The translations under genes and the position numbers were made by a program. Below are positions 61,452-64,000 of a DNA stretch of 64,000 nucleotides, piece by piece (position 1 is the stretch's first letter; each line of letters starts with the position of its first letter). The DNA comes from Monomorium pharaonis. Taxonomy: Eukaryota; Arthropoda; Insecta; Hymenoptera; Formicidae. The notes beneath the pieces were generated by a model. It did no database searches. It was not told the origin of the DNA and saw only the letters and a program-made list of their open reading frames with translations. The stretch spans positions 8,416,373 through 8,480,372 of the forward strand of contig NC_050470.1 of NCBI RefSeq assembly GCF_013373865.1. Direction: 5' to 3'.

Positions 61452-62174
61452 TAACAGAATTCTTAAATTAATTAAATTCGGAAAAACTGTGAAAATGACT
61501 CTTAAAAAATTAAAAGGAACATAATTGGGGTCGAGTACAAGATTTATAATTTTGCATAATGTTAATGTTTTGGAAAAAATCGAAAAAAAAAATGAATGTG
61601 GTGCACATCACGAAAACGTATTGTGAGAACGAAATTAGCGTCCGGAAAGCTTGTTGAAGATACACGGACTGATAGTCATATATTGTGTGACACGTCAGAT
61701 TCAATTTGTAACTCCTCCGCATTAAGGCGCCGATCGTGGGTGGCAGGGTAGATTCCGCGATCTCGATCTGGCTCGTTGCCGGGATTGTCGTGCGAACCTG
61801 ACCTAGGCGCGCAGGCTTGTTGGATAACTAATCGCGTTTCTTCATCATGATTAGTAGTCTACCGTCACTCAAATCAGCAACTTAGCACCGCCGAGTGCGA
61901 ATTGGTTGAAGTGCGCTCCAGGAGTAACATGAGATTTGTATGCACGTCCGTATCTTACTGTAATTTGCGATACCTCAGATAAGCCGTGATACATAAATAT
62001 GAAGGCGCTCTTTCTCTTACACCGCGAAAATTAACAAAAGATTTAAAAGAATTTTATCCTAACAATAGCCCTCTGTTAATAAATTATCTTCGAACAATTC
62101 TGTTTTCTTTAAACGTTACAGACTAACTTGCCAATTTATTTAGATCAAGTGGCTTGTTTTTATTTATAACCCAA
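61452..62174. other. Noncoding stretch
   Basis: AT-rich with nothing recognised on either strand. Confidence 0.5.
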
Positions 62175-62176
62175 TA

Positions 62177-63059
62177 GGGTAGGTGGTACAATTACTGTGC
62201 CCCTTAAGCCAGCTACTACCGCTTTTGGTCTTTTAAAAAATTAAAATTTTATTTTTTTATGTTTAAATAAGTCTTATTTATAATTTAAAATTTTTTCTCA
62301 TAAACTAAATTTTTTTTCACTTGGAATATTAAGAAATCTTTGAATAATAATGAAATTAAAAAGGGAATGTTGATGCTATAGTTACTGTGGGTCTGAAAAT
62401 GCCCATTTATAATTGCTGTGCTGTATATACTGAATATCCACACTGATTACTGTACCATAGAAACTGTGATTTATGTTAGTTTTTGTGCTTGAAATACTGT
62501 ATACCATCTTAAAACTGTGCTATAGTTATTAACAGGATAGATTATGTTTAAGGTTAACTTGTTGCCGCGAGGGGGCACAGTAATTGCAAATTAGTCCGTA
62601 GATTAAGCTTAGATATTGTGCACAGTAATAAATACAAGACTTAAATTATCGTTTAGTTACTGAAATAAATAAATATAAATAAAAATATGTAAAAAATCAA
62701 TTATGTTTATAATTTAATATAACATAGACGGTATTTGAAAACAGATAGAAAATTTTTTTCAATGTATAACATATTATCATGTATAATCCTTAGCCGTATG
62801 TTACCTACTTTTCCTTAAGGTTTCTGCTAAGCATTGTGAATAAGTCTCATAAAATCTATGTGAAAAATTTCAGTTATTTATTTTTACATTTGCAGCACTA
62901 AATTGTATTCTGCTTTCAGTTTAAAAATATTAATTGATACGTAAAGTTTATTTTAAAAAATTATAATTACCGATTCAACAATTACACATTCTTCAAAAAG
63001 TAGAAATAAGCAAAGGGACACAGTAACTGATCAGGGCACAGTAATTGTATCACCTACCC
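62177..63059. mobile_element. 883-bp non-autonomous element with 26-bp inverted repeats
   Basis: The left end GGGTAGGTGGTACAATTAC and the reverse complement of the right end, GGGTAGGTGATACAATTAC, agree but for one base over 26 bp (both continue TGTGCCC). TA flanks both sides (62175-62176, 63060-63061). The interior is AT-rich with no long frame. It carries repeated ATTACTGTG-like units in the left half and CACAGTAAT-like units in the right half. Probably a Tc1/mariner-type derivative by its TA flanks. Confidence 0.82.
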
Positions 63060-63061
63060 TA

Positions 63062-64000
63062 CACGTTCTATTTTGTGTATTTTTATAATCGGCCAGTTTG
63101 CTCGGTACCTCAATTAAGTCTTCTAATTCAGATCACGTTGTAATACGATCGTTACGGCGTGGACGCGCATAATGAGGATCATTAATTGTACGGTACCTGC
63201 TCGGAAGAATCAATATTCTAATGAAGTTGGGGCACGCTCGCGCCGTTTTCCACTTGGCGCCTCGCGGAATTATTTGGCATGGTCGATCGCTCGTGATGCG
63301 GGACGCGCAGTTAATCGAAGGCACGCGCGTCCAGCAACGGTTTGCACTTCCGCCGTGGAATCATTGGCGCCGAATATTTCGGTAACTATGACGGCACCGT
63401 ACGTTTAAACGGCCGACTCGAATAACGCTATGTCCGAAAATACGTCGACGTTCGTCGTAAAATCTATATAGCTCGAAAAATTCGACGAGAAACACGTTTG
63501 GAAATACCGCTTATGTTTCCTTTTCATTTTTAAACGAAAAGCCAGGAAATGATACCCACACAACAAGATATATCACAGAGATATCTTGAAAATATCTTTA
63601 TGTCAGAATATCTGTTACATAGCATTGTCAGGATATCTTAAGAATGCTTCTTTAATTCTTATATTTAAAATAGTCTGAAGTTTATCTTAAGATATGTTGT
63701 TTAAATTATCGTGTTAGTTACGAAATATATATCTCAAAATAAACACGAAACAAAAATTTGACTAAAATAAAAAGTTCAACTGTTAATACCGACCATATTA
63801 TACCCAAATATTGCAGAAATATCCTTTTACGAACAATACGTGATATCAAGTCATGATGTCCCGCAGAATTCTATGAATGTCTGGCAATAAGATGCTTCAA
63901 AATTGATTTAAAATTGCAAGTACAAAGATACCTGATTGTATACTGAAAAAAATGTAATACATCCAATTATGTAGTTGCGAGCTACCAACTACAGATATAC
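63062..64000. other. Noncoding end of window
   Basis: 63.13-63.48 kb is GC-richer with no recognised gene. 63.55-63.75 kb has several GATATCTT/AAGATATC-type units that may belong to another inverted-repeat element. TACTGAAAAAAATG at about 63943 resembles the start of a TA-flanked element cut by the window's end. Confidence 0.35.

Noticed and set aside
1..64000. CRISPR arrays, operons, bacterial signals
   Set aside because: Direct repeats here are microsatellites or transposon arms, genes are split by GT-AG introns, and the DNA is clearly eukaryotic.
1..64000. tRNA or rRNA genes
   Set aside because: Several GGTTCGA/GGTTCAA strings were looked at (for example near 29944 and 50827), but none lies in a plausible cloverleaf that I could draw.
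1..64000. Retroelement or viral polymerase remnants
   Set aside because: No reverse-transcriptase, integrase (other than the Tc1 transposase) or capsid-like motif was recognised in the frames read.

Overview
The window looks like nuclear DNA of an insect, most likely a hymenopteran such as an ant. The inference rests on split genes with GT-AG introns, AT-rich introns alternating with CpG-rich unmethylated-looking islands, many short TA-flanked inverted-repeat elements, a Tc1-type transposon, and two recognisable insect gene families. No species marker was identified, so the taxon is an inference.

Layout. 1-4.9 kb is AT-rich with no recognisable gene. 4.9-7.7 kb is a CpG-rich, divergent promoter-like zone. 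It holds a candidate first coding exon of an unidentified minus-strand gene (4935-5004), whose other exons should lie before the window, and candidate 5' exons of an unidentified plus-strand gene (to 7490, and 7644-7689). 7.7-31 kb is intron or intergenic DNA with microsatellites, a complete 1,584-bp Tc1-like transposon with an uninterrupted DD34E transposase (14753-16336), and a small inverted-repeat element (17922-18194). 31.3-43.6 kb carries a minus-strand sugar transporter of the Tret1-like major facilitator type. Its body exons are at 31295-32948, and up to three interchangeable first coding exons are at 35.0, 37.8 and 43.6 kb, all ending in phase 0.

45.1-54.7 kb carries, on the minus strand, the lever arm and the whole coiled-coil tail of a class XVIII unconventional myosin (ten constitutive exons plus a terminal exon). 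No motor-domain exon is seen, so these should lie beyond position 64000. Two large exons coding for low-complexity protein sit inside the gene, each with an in-frame upstream stop or a candidate 5' acceptor and a phase-compatible donor. They look like alternative first exons that would make headless isoforms. 54.7-64 kb has no recognised coding sequence but several palindromic or TA-flanked non-autonomous elements and two CpG-rich stretches.

The genes show no shared pathway: the transporter would move trehalose or related sugars across membranes, and the myosin tail would act as a cytoskeletal scaffold. The most interesting points are the modular N-termini of both genes, a possible acidic extension after the myosin stop codon, and the set of palindromic elements.
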